64,000 nt of DNA, from the NCBI RefSeq assembly GCF_003430825.1, contig NZ_CP024047.1, positions 1,488,001 through 1,552,000 of the forward strand. The letters run 5' to 3'. The notes under the pieces were generated by a model that made no database searches, was not told the origin of the DNA, and worked only from the letters and a program-made list of their open reading frames with translations. Source of the DNA: Natrarchaeobaculum sulfurireducens (GTDB taxonomy: Archaea > Halobacteriota > Halobacteria > Halobacteriales > Natrialbaceae). The position numbers and the translations under genes were made by a program. Positions 8,126-18,729 of this stretch are shown piece by piece. Each line of letters starts with the position of its first letter. Position 1 is the stretch's first letter.

Positions 8126-10381
8126 ATGGGAATAGACGAGGACGCACTAGAGTACCACCGGACGGATCCACCCGGAAAGATCGAAATATCGACGACGAAG
8201 CCGACGAACACCCAGCGAGACCTCTCGCTCGCGTACTCGCCGGGCGTCGCAGCACCCTGTCTCGAGATCGACGACGACGAGACGGAAGCGTACACGTACA
8301 CCGCCAAAGGGAATCTCGTCGGTGTCGTCTCGAACGGAACAGCCGTCCTCGGACTCGGTGACATCGGCGCGCAGGCCTCGAAGCCGGTTATGGAGGGGAA
8401 AGGCGTCCTGTTCAAGCGATTCGCCGACATCGACGTCTTCGACGTAGAACTCGACGAGGACGACCCTCACAAGGTCGTCGAGGCCTGTAAGATGATGGAG
8501 CCGACGTTCGGCGGGATCAACTTAGAGGACATCAAAGCCCCCGAGTGTTTCACCATCGAGGAGCGACTGCGCGAGGAGATCGACATTCCCGTCTTCCACG
8601 ACGATCAACACGGGACAGCGATCATCTCCGGTGCGGCACTGCTCAACGCCGCCGATATCGCCGAAAAAGACCTCGAGGACCTCGAGATCGTCTTCTCCGG
8701 TGCGGGTGCGAGTGCAATCGCGACGGCGAAGTTCTACGTCTCGCTTGGTTGCCGAGAAGAGAACATCACGATGTGTGACTCCACGGGGATCATCACGGAA
8801 GCCCGCGCCGAACGCGGCGAGGTCAACGAGTACAAACGCCAGTTTGCCCAGGACGGCCCCGAGGGCGACCTCGCGGACGCGATGGAAGGCGCAGACGTCT
8901 TCGTCGGTCTCTCGATCGGCGGCATCGTCTCCCAGGAGATGATCCAGTCGATGGGAGACAATCCGATCGTCTTCGCGATGGCCAACCCCGACCCCGAGAT
9001 CGGCTACGAGGAAGCCAAAACGGCTCGCGACGACGACGTAATCATGGCGACCGGCCGCTCTGATTACCCCAATCAGGTCAACAACGTCCTCGGCTTCCCG
9101 TTTATCTTCCGTGGTGCACTCGACGTCCGGGCAACCGAGATCAACGAGGAGATGAAAGTCGCCTGCGCCGAAGCGCTCGCCGAACTCGCCCGCGAGGACG
9201 TTCCCGACGCCGTCGTCAAAGCCTACGGCGACGAACCCCTCCAGTTCGGCCCCGACTACATTATCCCGAAGCCCGTCGACCCGCGCGTGCTGTTCCGGGT
9301 CGCGCCGTCGATTGCCGAAGCCGCGATGGACTCCGGTGCCGCCCGAACCGAGATCGACCTCGAGGAGTACGAAGAAGAACTCGAGGCCAGACTCGGCAAG
9401 TCCCGCGAGATGATGCGGGTCATCCTCAACAAGGCGAAAAGCGACCCCAAGACGGTCGCGCTTGCGGAGGGCGAAAACGAGAAGATGATCCGGGCGGCCT
9501 ACCAGCTTCAGGAACAGGGCATCGCGTTGCCGATTCTCATCGGCGACGAAAGCGAGATTCGCCAGACCGCTGCGAACCTCGGTCTCGACTTCGAGCCCCG
9601 TGTCGCGGATCCGGCTGTCGGCGACTACGAGGCCTACGCCGAACGGCTCCACGAACTCAGACAGCGAAAGGGGATCACCCGAACCGAGGCGGGCGAACTC
9701 ATCGAACGCGACTCGAACTACTTCGGGAGCATCATGGTCGAGCAGGGCGACGCCGACGCGCTCCTGACGGGGCTGTCGTATCACTACCCGTCCGCGCTGC
9801 GGCCGCCGTTGCAGGTCATCGGCACCGCAGACGACGTCGACTACGCCGCTGGCGTCTACCTGCTGACGTTCAAAAACCGCGTGATCTTCGTCGCAGACGC
9901 GACGGTCAATCAGGCCCCAGACGAGGAGGTCCTCGCCGAAGTGACGAAACAGACCGGCAAACTCGCCCGCCGGTTCGACGTCGAGCCACGTGCGGCATTG
10001 CTGTCGTACTCGAACTTCGGCAGCGTCGACAACGAAGGCACTCGCAAGCCCCGGCGTGCCGCAAGTATGCTGCAAGACGACCCCGAAGTCGACTTCCCCG
10101 TCGATGGTGAGATGCAAGCCGACACGGCCGTCGTCGATGACATCCTCGAGGGTACGTACGGCTTTTCGGAACTCGAGGAGCCGGCGAACGTGCTTGTCTT
10201 CCCGAACCTCGAGTCGGGCAACATCGGCTACAAGCTGCTCCAGCGACTCGGTGGTGCCGAGGCCGTCGGCCCGATGCTCGTCGGGATGGACGAGCCAGTT
10301 CACGTCCTCCAGCGCGGCGACGAGGTCAAAGACATCGTCAACCTCGCCGCCGTCGCGGTCGTCGACGCACAGAAAAAATAG
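8126..10381 (+). CDS. maeB: NADP-dependent malic enzyme with C-terminal phosphotransacetylase-like domain
   Basis: This 751-residue protein has the usual MaeB architecture. The malic domain (about 15-165) has [12 protein letters not shown] and [10 protein letters not shown]; the NAD(P)-binding domain (about 165-410) has the dinucleotide loop [10 protein letters not shown]; a phosphotransacetylase-like domain follows (about 425-751) with [13 protein letters not shown]. It decarboxylates malate to pyruvate, making NADPH and linking the TCA cycle to gluconeogenesis or lipid synthesis. The PTA-like domain is usually regulatory (acetyl-CoA sensing), not catalytic. The ATG at 8126 is chosen over longer in-frame starts because the family begins with the acidic ALEYHR segment and a TATA-like element fits. 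Confidence 0.92.
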   Translation: MGIDEDALEYHRTDPPGKIEISTTKPTNTQRDLSLAYSPGVAAPCLEIDDDETEAYTYTAKGNLVGVVSNGTAVLGLGDIGAQASKPVMEGKGVLFKRFADIDVFDVELDEDDPHKVVEACKMMEPTFGGINLEDIKAPECFTIEERLREEIDIPVFHDDQHGTAIISGAALLNAADIAEKDLEDLEIVFSGAGASAIATAKFYVSLGCREENITMCDSTGIITEARAERGEVNEYKRQFAQDGPEGDLADAMEGADVFVGLSIGGIVSQEMIQSMGDNPIVFAMANPDPEIGYEEAKTARDDDVIMATGRSDYPNQVNNVLGFPFIFRGALDVRATEINEEMKVACAEALAELAREDVPDAVVKAYGDEPLQFGPDYIIPKPVDPRVLFRVAPSIAEAAMDSGAARTEIDLEEYEEELEARLGKSREMMRVILNKAKSDPKTVALAEGENEKMIRAAYQLQEQGIALPILIGDESEIRQTAANLGLDFEPRVADPAVGDYEAYAERLHELRQRKGITRTEAGELIERDSNYFGSIMVEQGDADALLTGLSYHYPSALRPPLQVIGTADDVDYAAGVYLLTFKNRVIFVADATVNQAPDEEVLAEVTKQTGKLARRFDVEPRAALLSYSNFGSVDNEGTRKPRRAASMLQDDPEVDFPVDGEMQADTAVVDDILEGTYGFSELEEPANVLVFPNLESGNIGYKLLQRLGGAEAVGPMLVGMDEPVHVLQRGDEVKDIVNLAAVAVVDAQKK

Positions 10382-10520
10382 ACACCGCGAACGACGGGGC
10401 GATCCGCCCTCGAACGCGCCCCACCTTCGTCGACGGCTCGAGTCGTCGACTGCCTGGCGCACTCGAGTCGCCGATCGCCCGAAACGGAACCCTAAACCCC
10501 GACGAATCCGAACTCCGGCC

Positions 10521-10730
10521 ATGGAACGAACGACACTCGAGGTAGCTGGAATGGCCTGTGATGGCTGTGAAGCGACCGTGACGGACGCACTCGAGGCGCT
10601 CGATGGCGTCTCGTCGGCGAGCGCCGACCACGAAGCCGACGAAGTTCACATCGAACACGACGCCGCGGCGGTCGACGAGGCGGCACTCGCTGTGGCAATC
10701 AGCGATGCGGGCTACGAGACCGCGATCTGA
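10521..10730 (+). CDS. Heavy-metal-associated (CopZ-like) metal chaperone
   Basis: A 69-residue single HMA domain with the metal motif GMACDGC near residues 10-16 (MxCxxC). Such ferredoxin-like proteins bind Cu(I) and pass it to P-type ATPases or regulators. No copper ATPase gene is next to it. The domain is complete and of normal length. Confidence 0.88.
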   Translation: MERTTLEVAGMACDGCEATVTDALEALDGVSSASADHEADEVHIEHDAAAVDEAALAVAISDAGYETAI

Positions 10731-10813
10731 TCGGCGTATCGATCGAAACCGGTCAGACAGCCGTCAGACGGCGACTGGCAACCTATTTTCCATCGGAGCC
10801 TGAACCGTACGGC

Positions 10814-11746
10814 ATGGAAAGTCTCAACCGGATGGCGATCGAGCTGGTCGACGAGGCCCTCGAGTACGCCGAGGAGCTAACCATCGGCGGCTATGACCTC
10901 GAGAACGACGCGACAGTACTGGACTTTGGGCTGGAGTTCGACGGCGGGTTCGAGGCTGGACTGTTGTTGACGGAGATCCAGACCGCTGGACTCGCGACGC
11001 CGAGTCGATACCTCGGGACGGTCGGGGGCGCGCCAATCCCGTACGTCGAACTGTCGACCGACCAGCCCGCGCTCTCGTTGCTGTGTTCACAGAAAGCCAG
11101 TTGGGAGCTTACGACCGAGGATTTCGAGGGGCTTGGCAGCGGGCCAGCGAGAGCGCTGGTCGCTCGAGAAGAGGAGTTTCGCCGGGTTGGCTACACGGAC
11201 GCGTTCGACCTGACGGCGCTTGCGGTCGAGACGGAGCAGGACCCGACCGCGTCCGCCGCCGAACAGGTCGCCCAGCTCGCAGAGGTCGAGACGAGCAGCG
11301 TCTTCTTGCTCGCCTACCGAACGTCGAGTCTCGTCGGCAGCGTTACGAACGCCGCCCGCGCGGCCGAACTGGCGACGTTCCGGCTGGCCGAACTGGGCTA
11401 CGACCCGGTTGACATCGTCTCCGCGACCGGTCGGGCACCGGTAGCACCCGTCGCCGGTGACGAACAGACTGCAATCGCCCGGACGAACGATGCGATCGCC
11501 TACGGCGGGACGGCCCACCTGACCGTTCGGGCGGACGACGACGTCTTCGATGCGGTCCCATCGACGGCAGCCGACGAGCACGGCCGGCCGTTCGAGGCGA
11601 TCTTCGACGACGTCGACTGGGAGTTCGCGGACGTCCCGTCCGATCTCTTCGCGCCCGCGAAGGTGGCGGTCGACGTGGTCGGCGGCCCGACGTACGTCTA
11701 CGGCGAGACCGACGAGGACCTGCTCGTCGAGTCGTTCGACCTGTAG
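10814..11746 (+). CDS. mch: Methenyltetrahydromethanopterin cyclohydrolase
   Basis: This 310-residue protein matches Mch throughout: N-terminal SLNRMAIELVDEAL, the Gly-rich segments GGFEAGLLLTEI and LGSGPARALVA, and the conserved C-terminal NDAIAYGGTAHLTV. The enzyme interconverts methenyl- and formyl-tetrahydropterin. In methanogens it works in CO2 reduction; haloarchaea keep it for folate- or pterin-linked one-carbon metabolism. A TATA-like cctatttt lies about 28 bases before the ATG. Confidence 0.9.
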   Translation: MESLNRMAIELVDEALEYAEELTIGGYDLENDATVLDFGLEFDGGFEAGLLLTEIQTAGLATPSRYLGTVGGAPIPYVELSTDQPALSLLCSQKASWELTTEDFEGLGSGPARALVAREEEFRRVGYTDAFDLTALAVETEQDPTASAAEQVAQLAEVETSSVFLLAYRTSSLVGSVTNAARAAELATFRLAELGYDPVDIVSATGRAPVAPVAGDEQTAIARTNDAIAYGGTAHLTVRADDDVFDAVPSTAADEHGRPFEAIFDDVDWEFADVPSDLFAPAKVAVDVVGGPTYVYGETDEDLLVESFDL

Positions 11747-11805
11747 TGAGGGTCCACACCCCGACCAGTCGGTAGACTAACATCTATGTGCGACCAGTAT
11801 CGACC

Positions 11806-12159
11806 GTGAAACGAAGAAGAGTCCTGGCAGTCTTTCCCCTCGTTGTGAGTCTATCGGCCTGTCTGGACGGCGGTCGTGACACGATAGACGCGTCCGCCGA
11901 GGACGCGATGCTAGCGGTGACGGTCGCAGCGGAATTTATGGGAACTGTCGTCCTCGAGGCCGATTGTCGGGACGAAACGTACCATCTCGAGCCCGGTGAT
12001 GAACTGCGGATCGAACGAGCGCACGACGACGAGACCTGTTCGTACGACCTCCGGATCGACGACGACACAGTCCGTCGGGAGACCGTGGACGCGACGGAAG
12101 CCGTCACGTTGCGGGTCACCGGGAGTGGATCAATCGCAGGCGCGACGGCTCCGGCGTGA
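11806..12159 (+). CDS. Small secreted lipoprotein of unknown function
   Basis: A 117-residue protein with start MKRRRVLAVFPLVV and lipobox LSAC, after which the mature protein begins CLDGG. The mature part is short, acidic and probably beta-rich, with two further Cys (in EADCRD and ETCSYD) that could form a disulfide. The GTG at 11806 gives a normal signal peptide; a GTG six codons earlier is also possible. It has no recognisable domain. Confidence 0.65.
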   Translation: MKRRRVLAVFPLVVSLSACLDGGRDTIDASAEDAMLAVTVAAEFMGTVVLEADCRDETYHLEPGDELRIERAHDDETCSYDLRIDDDTVRRETVDATEAVTLRVTGSGSIAGATAPA

Positions 12160-12189
12160 GCCAGACGGGAAACGACGTGCGGCGGTCGG

Positions 12190-12477
12190 TTACGGTTCTC
12201 GGCGGTAATCGACGATCAGGGTTCCGGCTCGAACGAGGACGTAGAGCAGCGACGTAACCAGGGTGACGACGAGGATAGCGTTTCCGAGAACGCTGACCGA
12301 CAGGAGGACTTCCGAGAGGGGGAGCGGAACGTCGAGCAGCCGAAATGGGAGCGTCAGCACTCGAAACGCGACTGTCACGACGAGCGCGACGACGATCCAG
12401 GCGAAGAGGATCCCGGCTACGACTACCGATTCGGAGAGCGCCCACCGGAGACGGCCGCGGGTGGAATTGGGGAGCAT
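12190..12477 (-). CDS. Small membrane protein with two transmembrane helices
   Basis: A 95-residue protein with two hydrophobic helices (ESVVVAGILFAWIVVALV and VLGNAILVVTLVTSLLYVLV) and short polar ends. No family is recognised. It is on the same strand as the GTPase gene upstream but separated by about 100 bases. Confidence 0.6.
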   Translation of the reverse strand: MLPNSTRGRLRWALSESVVVAGILFAWIVVALVVTVAFRVLTLPFRLLDVPLPLSEVLLSVSVLGNAILVVTLVTSLLYVLVRAGTLIVDYRREP

Positions 12478-12579
12478 CGGCCGAGAAAAGGTCCCGTCAC
12501 GTGAAAATTATATCCATAGCTACTGTTCGGGGTACATCGCTGAGTGAAAGCGCACGATCTTGTGAGTGGCCGAACGATC

Positions 12580-14181
12580 TCAGTGCATTGGGTGGACGTC
12601 GGTTACCGTGCCGACGCCCTTGCTGCGGCCCTCGCGGAAGACGAACTTCTGGCCCTCCTCGACGAGGTAGGGGCGGAATTTGAATCGGACGGTGGTTTCG
12701 CCCGTATCGCCGGGTAAGAGACGGCCGTCTTCGGGGTGAAACGCCGCCGCTTCGCCGATCGTCTCGAGGTGGACGACGGGTTCATAGCCCTCGCCAATAC
12801 GGGTGGGGTGGTTGAGCACCATGACTTCGGCTTCGAACTCTCTGACCGGAACCGGGTCGGCGTCGCGTGGCAACAGGACCATGCCGCGTTCGATGGCGCT
12901 CTCGCTGATCCCTTTGAGGGCGATACCGACGATACGTCCGGCCTGGGCCTGGTCGACGCGGTGATAGTGCATTTCGATCGAACGCACTTCGACCTCCTCG
13001 AACCGGCCGTCGGGCATCGGCCCGAGCAGGAGTTCGTCGCCAGCTTTGACTTCGCCGGACATCACCGTCCCCGAGGCGACTGCGCCGACGCCGGTCACCG
13101 AGTAACTGCGGTCGACGTACATCCGGAACTCACCGGTGTCCTGAGACGTCTTTGGAAGCCGGTCGAACAGTTCGTCGAGCGTCTCGAGGCCATCCATCGT
13201 GATCGCGCTCGTCTCGACGACGGGGACGACGCGCTCGCCGATCTCCTCGATGGCGGCGTCGACGCCGTGGCGGGAGACGCGAAGTGGCGATTTTTCGACC
13301 TCGCGGAGCAGTCGTTCGACCTCGCGTTCGACTTCCTCGACGCGCTCGTCGGTGACGGCATCGGTCTTCGTGATGGCGACGATCGTCGGGAGTTCGGTCG
13401 CGAGCAACACGCCGAGGTGTTCGCGGGTCGTCCGCGTCGGGCCGTCGTCGGCGGCGACGACTAACAGGCCGTAGTCGAGTTTCTGCCCGACGAGCCCGCG
13501 GATCGTCGTTCGAAGCCAGGGCTCGTGGCCGACGGTGTCGACGAACGAGACGAGCCGATCGGCCTCTTCGACGACCGCCGCCCGATCGTCCTTGCGGTTT
13601 GGGTTTCGGACGTGAATCGGCCCGTCGTCGTCGAAGCCGTAGACGGCATACGAGAGGTCCGCCGAGAGGCCGCGTTCGACTTCGTGTGGCTGGACGTCGA
13701 GGAACGCTCGAGTGGCTCCGTCGCCGTCGTCCGACCGGCCGGTGACGAGCGAGCCAACGAGCGTGCTCTTGCCGTGGTCGACGTGGCCCGCCGTCCCGAC
13801 CACGACGTGTTCGTCGTCGGTCTCGAGGACGCCTCCCTCCCGGACCAGTGCGACGCCGACGAGGCCGTCCTCGATGCCCCACGTCTGGACGTCGTCGATG
13901 TGTGCCTCGGCCTCTTCGGCGAGCAACGAGAGGACGTCCATCGTCTCCGAAAACGTCTCCGGATCGATTCCGGCGAGGCCACCGTCGTCGGTGACTCCGA
14001 TGACGTAGGTCGCCTCGCCGTCACCCGATAAGAGTCGATGTCTGAGTTGTGCCGCCAGGCTCTCCCGTCGTCCACCCTCGAGGTGGACGTCCCGTGAGAG
14101 TCGTTCCTTGAACTCGACGTTGCCACCGTCCTGTTCGCCACGGTCCAGGGCTCGCTCGAGGAGAGCCCGGTCACGGCTCAT
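12580..14181 (-). CDS. GTPBP1-like translational GTPase (EF-Tu/eIF2-gamma superfamily)
   Basis: This 533-residue GTPase has an N-terminal region (1-130) without a known domain, then a G domain with all motifs: G1 GTAGHVDHGKST, G2 region RGLSADL, G3 DTVGHEP, G4 TKTD, and G5-like SAIT. Two EF-Tu-type beta-barrels follow (SGEVKAGDELLLGP; KFVFREGRSKGVGTV). The family is related to eukaryotic GTPBP1/2, implicated in ribosome rescue and mRNA decay; the archaeal role is unknown. The ATG at 14181 avoids a 33-residue non-homologous extension. Confidence 0.85.
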   Translation of the reverse strand: MSRDRALLERALDRGEQDGGNVEFKERLSRDVHLEGGRRESLAAQLRHRLLSGDGEATYVIGVTDDGGLAGIDPETFSETMDVLSLLAEEAEAHIDDVQTWGIEDGLVGVALVREGGVLETDDEHVVVGTAGHVDHGKSTLVGSLVTGRSDDGDGATRAFLDVQPHEVERGLSADLSYAVYGFDDDGPIHVRNPNRKDDRAAVVEEADRLVSFVDTVGHEPWLRTTIRGLVGQKLDYGLLVVAADDGPTRTTREHLGVLLATELPTIVAITKTDAVTDERVEEVEREVERLLREVEKSPLRVSRHGVDAAIEEIGERVVPVVETSAITMDGLETLDELFDRLPKTSQDTGEFRMYVDRSYSVTGVGAVASGTVMSGEVKAGDELLLGPMPDGRFEEVEVRSIEMHYHRVDQAQAGRIVGIALKGISESAIERGMVLLPRDADPVPVREFEAEVMVLNHPTRIGEGYEPVVHLETIGEAAAFHPEDGRLLPGDTGETTVRFKFRPYLVEEGQKFVFREGRSKGVGTVTDVHPMH

Positions 14182-14325
14182 ACTCCCTGGTAGCGGCCCG
14201 CACAGCAAAAGCCTTCTCGTCGCGTGGTACCGAGAGACACATATTCGGCCGCAGCCTGGCGGGCCGGGAAGCCGGTTCACATCGTTGGGTATCGGCTACT
14301 TCGCAGCGGGGATCGACATTGTGGC

Positions 14326-15753
14326 ATGAACACTGCCGTCCTCTGGTTTCGCGATGATCTCCGACTGACCGACAACCCGACGCTCACGGCCGCACTCGAG
14401 GCCGTCGACGAGGTCGTCCCGGTGTACGTGGTCGATCCGCAGCGTCGTCGGACGAGTCGCTATGGACCCCGAAAGCTCGGCGCTCATCGGGCGCGATTCC
14501 GACTCGAGTCCGTCCGTGACCTGCGTGAGTCGATCCGTACCCGTGGCGGGGACTTGCTCGTCCGTGAAGGGCGACCGGCAGCGGTCGTCTCCGAGTTAGC
14601 CGAGCGGGTGGACGCGGATGCCGTCTACGCCCAGACGAAGCCAGCGACCGAAGAACGGGCCGACACCGAAGCCGTTCGGGCGGCGCTACCCGACGGGACT
14701 ACGTTTCACGGCCACTGGACCCACACGCTGTATCACCCTGACGACCTTCCGACCCCGGTCGGAGGCATCGACGACACCTTCACGCCCTGGCGACACGAGG
14801 TCGAAGACGACGCTTCCGTCCGTGACCCACTCGAGCCACCGGAGTCGATTCGGACGCCCGAACTCGAGTCCGGTGACGTGCCGACGCTTGCCGACCTCGG
14901 ACTCGAGGAGCCGCCCAGCGACGACCGGGCCGTTCTGGCGTTCGAGGGCGGTGAAACGGCGGGCAAACGACGAGTTGAGCGATACCTCTGGGATCGAGAC
15001 CGGCTGAAAACGTACAAACAGACCCGAAACGGGCTTCTCGGAGCCGATTACTCCTCGAAGTTCTCGCCGTGGCTGGCTGCGGGCTGTCTCTCGCCCCGCT
15101 GGATCAATCGAGAGGTGGCCCGCTACGAGCGCGAGCGCGTCGCCAACGAGGACACATACTGGCTCGTCTTCGAGTTGCTGTGGCGTGATTTCTTCCAGTT
15201 TCAGTTCGCGAAATACGGCGGCGCGTTCTTCACCGAAACCGGCATCCGAGACGTCGAGAAACGCTGGCGACGCGACCGCGAGCGGTTTCGCCGATGGGCC
15301 GACGGCGAGACCGGCGTCCCCTTCGTCGACGCGAACATGCGCGAACTCGAGCGCACCGGCTACCTCTCGAATCGTGGCCGACAGAACGTCGCCTCGTTTC
15401 TGGTCGACGCCCTCGAAGTGGACTGGCGATGGGGTGCAGCGCATTTCGAGCGCCATCTCGTCGACTACGACGTCGCATCGAACTGGGGCAACTGGGCCTA
15501 TCAGGCTGGCGTCGGCAACGACTCGCGCGACGGCTACTTCGACGTCCTCTGGCAGGCCGACCGCTACGACCCCGATGCCGAGTACGTGACGACGTGGCTC
15601 CCAGAACTCGAGGGGCTCCCGTCCGAGTACGCCCACTGGCCGTGGCGACTCGACGACGACGAGTCACGGGGGTATGGAGTCGAACCCGGCGTCGACTACC
15701 CGCGACCGATGATCGACGTCGAGGATCGGTTCAGGGAACTCGATAACAGATAG
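14326..15753 (+). CDS. Cryptochrome/photolyase, DASH type
   Basis: This 475-residue flavoprotein starts with the photolyase N-terminus NTAVLWFRDDLRLTDNPTL (antenna-binding alpha/beta domain, about 1-135), and has the FAD-binding helical domain at about 200-475 with SSKFSPWLAAGCLSPR, FELLWRDFFQF and ASNWGNWAYQAGVGND, all diagnostic of CRY-DASH. These proteins repair UV-induced cyclobutane dimers, often in single-stranded or loop DNA, using blue light. It is convergent with a second photolyase-type gene (12-base gap). Confidence 0.92.
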   Translation: MNTAVLWFRDDLRLTDNPTLTAALEAVDEVVPVYVVDPQRRRTSRYGPRKLGAHRARFRLESVRDLRESIRTRGGDLLVREGRPAAVVSELAERVDADAVYAQTKPATEERADTEAVRAALPDGTTFHGHWTHTLYHPDDLPTPVGGIDDTFTPWRHEVEDDASVRDPLEPPESIRTPELESGDVPTLADLGLEEPPSDDRAVLAFEGGETAGKRRVERYLWDRDRLKTYKQTRNGLLGADYSSKFSPWLAAGCLSPRWINREVARYERERVANEDTYWLVFELLWRDFFQFQFAKYGGAFFTETGIRDVEKRWRRDRERFRRWADGETGVPFVDANMRELERTGYLSNRGRQNVASFLVDALEVDWRWGAAHFERHLVDYDVASNWGNWAYQAGVGNDSRDGYFDVLWQADRYDPDAEYVTTWLPELEGLPSEYAHWPWRLDDDESRGYGVEPGVDYPRPMIDVEDRFRELDNR

Positions 15754-15765
15754 CCGCTCGAGCGT

Positions 15766-17325
15766 TCACAGTTTCCCGCCGTCAGCCAGTTGGCGCAGCT
15801 CCGTGACGCGGTCGCGAATCGCCTCGAGATCGTCCGCCTCCCGCTTGCGGTCGACGTGTGAGTAGAGCATGGCCATCCGGTGATTCGATCGGAGGTCGTC
15901 CTCGTTTCGCGCGAGGAAGTCCCAGTAGAGGGTGTTAAACGGACAGGCGTCCTCGCCGGTTGTGGCGTCCTCGTCGTACGGACAACCCGCACAGTAATCG
16001 GACATCTTGTCGACGTAGTTCGCCGAGGAGACGTACGGTTTGGTCGCGAAGATGCCGTGGCCGTACTGTCCCATCTCCACCACGTTCGGGGTCGTTACCC
16101 AGTGATAGGCGTCGACGAACGTCGCGTGAAACCACTCGTTGAGCTGGCTGGGCTCGACACCCCACAGCGTCGCGAAGTTCGCGAGCACCATCAGCCGCTG
16201 GATGTGGTGGGCATACCCTCGTGCGTGGACGTCGTCGACGGCCCCGCCGAGACAGGCCATCGACGTCTCGCCCGTCCAGTAGGCGTCGGGCAGCTCGTGG
16301 GTCGCCTCGAGTTGGTTCGCCGTCGCCAGTTCGGGCATCGAGTGGCGGTAGACGTGGCGGACGAACTCGCGCCAGCCGAGCAGTTGGCGGATACAGCCTT
16401 CCGCGGAGGCCAATCCGACCTCCGGGCGGGTCTCGAATGCCTCCTCGACGGCCTCGATCACTTCGAGCGGGTGGAGCAACCCGAGGTTCACCGCCGGGGA
16501 CAACAGGGCGTGGCTCATCGCCCAGTCGTCCTCGCGGATCGCGTCCTGATAGGGGCCGAACGTCGGGAGTCGATGCTCGAGGAAGTGTCGAAGCGCTATG
16601 GCAGCCTGACGACGGGTGACGGGCCAGGCGAAGTCCTCCGACCGACCCCAGGTGTCGAACTCCGTCGAAACCCACGCTGCCGTCCGTTCCGTCACCGGGT
16701 CGGACTCGAACGTGGGGGCCGGCGGGACGTCCCAGTCGGCGGGCGGGACCTTCCGATTCTCCTCGTCGTAGTTCCAGGCCCCACCGACGGGCTCGTCGTC
16801 GTCCATCAGGATTCCCGTCTCGCGGCGCATCCAGCGGTAGAACCGCTCGTGGGTGAATCCGTCGTCGCCGTCTGCCCACTCGTCGAACGCCGCCCGCGTG
16901 CTGAGAAACCCCTCGTTCTCGACGAAGCGACACTCGCCGCCGGCTTCCTCGACGAGCGTCTCGAACCGGCGTTCCGAGCCGTAGCTCGGCGAGCGCATCG
17001 CCACCAGCGTCGTCTCCGGATAGTCCGTAAAGAACGTCGACAGCGCCTCGCCGAAGGTCTCGGCCTCGAGATAGATCACGTCGTAGCCTGCCTCCGTTAG
17101 TCGGCCGCGAAACCGCCGCATCGCCGAAAAGACCAGCGTGAGTTTGTGATGGTGATACGGCAAGCGGCGAGCGAAGCCGTGGGCCTCGATTAGCAGTACA
17201 CGAGCGCCATCGGGGGCACGAGCCAGCGGACCCCATTGCTTCGTTAGTTGGGTTCCGAGCAGCCAGGGAACCTCGTCGTCACCGACCTCGTACGTCGGTG
17301 AGTCACCGACTGTGGGGTGGTACAT
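15766..17325 (-). CDS. FeS-type cryptochrome/photolyase (PhrB/CryB-like, possible (6-4) photolyase)
   Basis: This 519-residue protein begins with a photolyase-like domain (LLGTQLTKQWGPL, then LIEAHGFARRLPYHHHK) and ends with the helical FAD domain carrying the C-terminal Cys cluster YCAGCPYDED...DACPFN, typical of iron-sulfur bacterial cryptochromes/photolyases; a further Cys upstream would complete the 4Fe-4S ligands. Family members repair (6-4) photoproducts or act as photoreceptors. The ATG at 17325 is chosen because the preceding 37 in-frame residues are non-conserved. With the adjacent CRY-DASH gene it forms a light-dependent repair locus, apt for a sun-exposed halophile. Confidence 0.88.
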   Translation of the reverse strand: MYHPTVGDSPTYEVGDDEVPWLLGTQLTKQWGPLARAPDGARVLLIEAHGFARRLPYHHHKLTLVFSAMRRFRGRLTEAGYDVIYLEAETFGEALSTFFTDYPETTLVAMRSPSYGSERRFETLVEEAGGECRFVENEGFLSTRAAFDEWADGDDGFTHERFYRWMRRETGILMDDDEPVGGAWNYDEENRKVPPADWDVPPAPTFESDPVTERTAAWVSTEFDTWGRSEDFAWPVTRRQAAIALRHFLEHRLPTFGPYQDAIREDDWAMSHALLSPAVNLGLLHPLEVIEAVEEAFETRPEVGLASAEGCIRQLLGWREFVRHVYRHSMPELATANQLEATHELPDAYWTGETSMACLGGAVDDVHARGYAHHIQRLMVLANFATLWGVEPSQLNEWFHATFVDAYHWVTTPNVVEMGQYGHGIFATKPYVSSANYVDKMSDYCAGCPYDEDATTGEDACPFNTLYWDFLARNEDDLRSNHRMAMLYSHVDRKREADDLEAIRDRVTELRQLADGGKL

Positions 17326-17494
17326 ACGGAGAGGTTGACCCAGACCGACAAAACTCCCGACGGCAACTACGGAGGGCCTACTGGGTGTCGGCTCGACACG
17401 GGCATCTCGAGGCCGATGCCTCAGGGACCGCCGCAACCCCCAATCGGTCAGGCTAAGTGTCCGTGCCCACTCCGACCGAAAAGAGTAGGAACTC

Positions 17495-18673
17495 GTGACG
17501 ATTCGCTGGCGATACCGGGAGACGGTCCTCGCGCTGTGTACCCTCGCGTTCTTCGTGACGATGGTGGGGCGATTAGCGATCAGTCCCGTTATTCCCGACG
17601 TCGTCGAGACGTTTACGGTCTCTAATGCGACCGTCGGGCTCGCGCTTACGGGGATGTGGCTCGCCTACGGCCTCGCCCAGTACCCGAGCGGCGTTCTCGC
17701 TGACCGTCACGGCGAGAAGCTGATCATCCTGATCGCCGTCGGTGGCTCGGCGGCGGCCGCGTTCGCCGTCTCGATCACGCCGGTCTTCGCGCTGTTTTTC
17801 CTCGCGACGGTTCTCCTCGGCGGGGTCGCGGGGCTGCACTACAGCGTTGCGACGACGCTGCTCGCACGGACCTACGACAACGTCGGGACCGCCGTCGGCG
17901 TCCACAACACCGGCGCGACGATCGCCGGACTGGTAACCCCCGTCGCCGTCGCCGCGGTCGCCGTCCGATACGGCTGGCGACCCGCTATCGCTGCGGTCGC
18001 CGTCATCGGAATACCAGCCGCGATCCTCTTCGCCTGGAAGGTCAGACCGACCGAGCCGCGTCGCCCCGACGAGCCGCTCCGCGAGCGGTTCCAGCTCGGT
18101 CCCGTCGTTGCGCTCCTCTCGAGGCCGCCTATCGCGTTCACGCTCGTCATCGCCATCGTGGGTGAGTTCGCCTGGCAGGGGACGGCATCGTTCCTGCCGA
18201 CGTTCCTCATCGAACACCGCGACGCGTCGACGACGCTCGCTGGCGCGCTCTTTTCGCTTTACTTCGTCGTCCAGGGTGTCGGTCAGATCGGCGTCGGAGC
18301 CGTCTCCGACCGGGTCGGTCGTGACTGGGCGCTCGCCGGCTGTATGCTCGCTGGCGTTGTCGGCTTCGGCCTCCTCGTCACCGCTGTGGATCTCGTCGCA
18401 ATCGTCGTCGCCGTGACGTTCATCGGCGTCGCCATGAGCTTCGGTGCCGCACTCATGCCGCGGTTTCTGCGAGAGTTCTCCGCCGAAGAGCAAAACGCTG
18501 GCTTCGGCCTCGTTCGGACGGTGTACATGATCGTCGCCTCGATGGGATCGGTCGTCGTCGGCCTGCTCGCCGACCTCTTCGGCTGGGCCGTCGCCTTTGG
18601 CTTTCTCGGGGCCATGCTCGCCGCCGTCTTCCTCGCGCTGGTGCTCAATCACACGCTCGAGTTAGGGTACTGA
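17495..18673 (+). CDS. MFS transporter
   Basis: This 392-residue protein has 12 predicted helices and the MFS loop signature GLAQYPSGVLADRHGEK between helices 2 and 3, with a second copy of the pattern in the C half (VSDRVGRDW). The start is a GTG. It is a close relative of the MFS gene at 31253-32425: both have VRYGWRPA, RPTEPRRPD-like loops and end NHxLxLGY. Substrate unknown. It is divergent from the FeS-photolyase gene. Confidence 0.85.
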   Translation: MTIRWRYRETVLALCTLAFFVTMVGRLAISPVIPDVVETFTVSNATVGLALTGMWLAYGLAQYPSGVLADRHGEKLIILIAVGGSAAAAFAVSITPVFALFFLATVLLGGVAGLHYSVATTLLARTYDNVGTAVGVHNTGATIAGLVTPVAVAAVAVRYGWRPAIAAVAVIGIPAAILFAWKVRPTEPRRPDEPLRERFQLGPVVALLSRPPIAFTLVIAIVGEFAWQGTASFLPTFLIEHRDASTTLAGALFSLYFVVQGVGQIGVGAVSDRVGRDWALAGCMLAGVVGFGLLVTAVDLVAIVVAVTFIGVAMSFGAALMPRFLREFSAEEQNAGFGLVRTVYMIVASMGSVVVGLLADLFGWAVAFGFLGAMLAAVFLALVLNHTLELGY

Positions 18674-18729
18674 CTGTCGCCTCCCCCCGTGCGCACTGGT
18701 TTCAAGACGCTCGAGCGTCTAGCACACCC

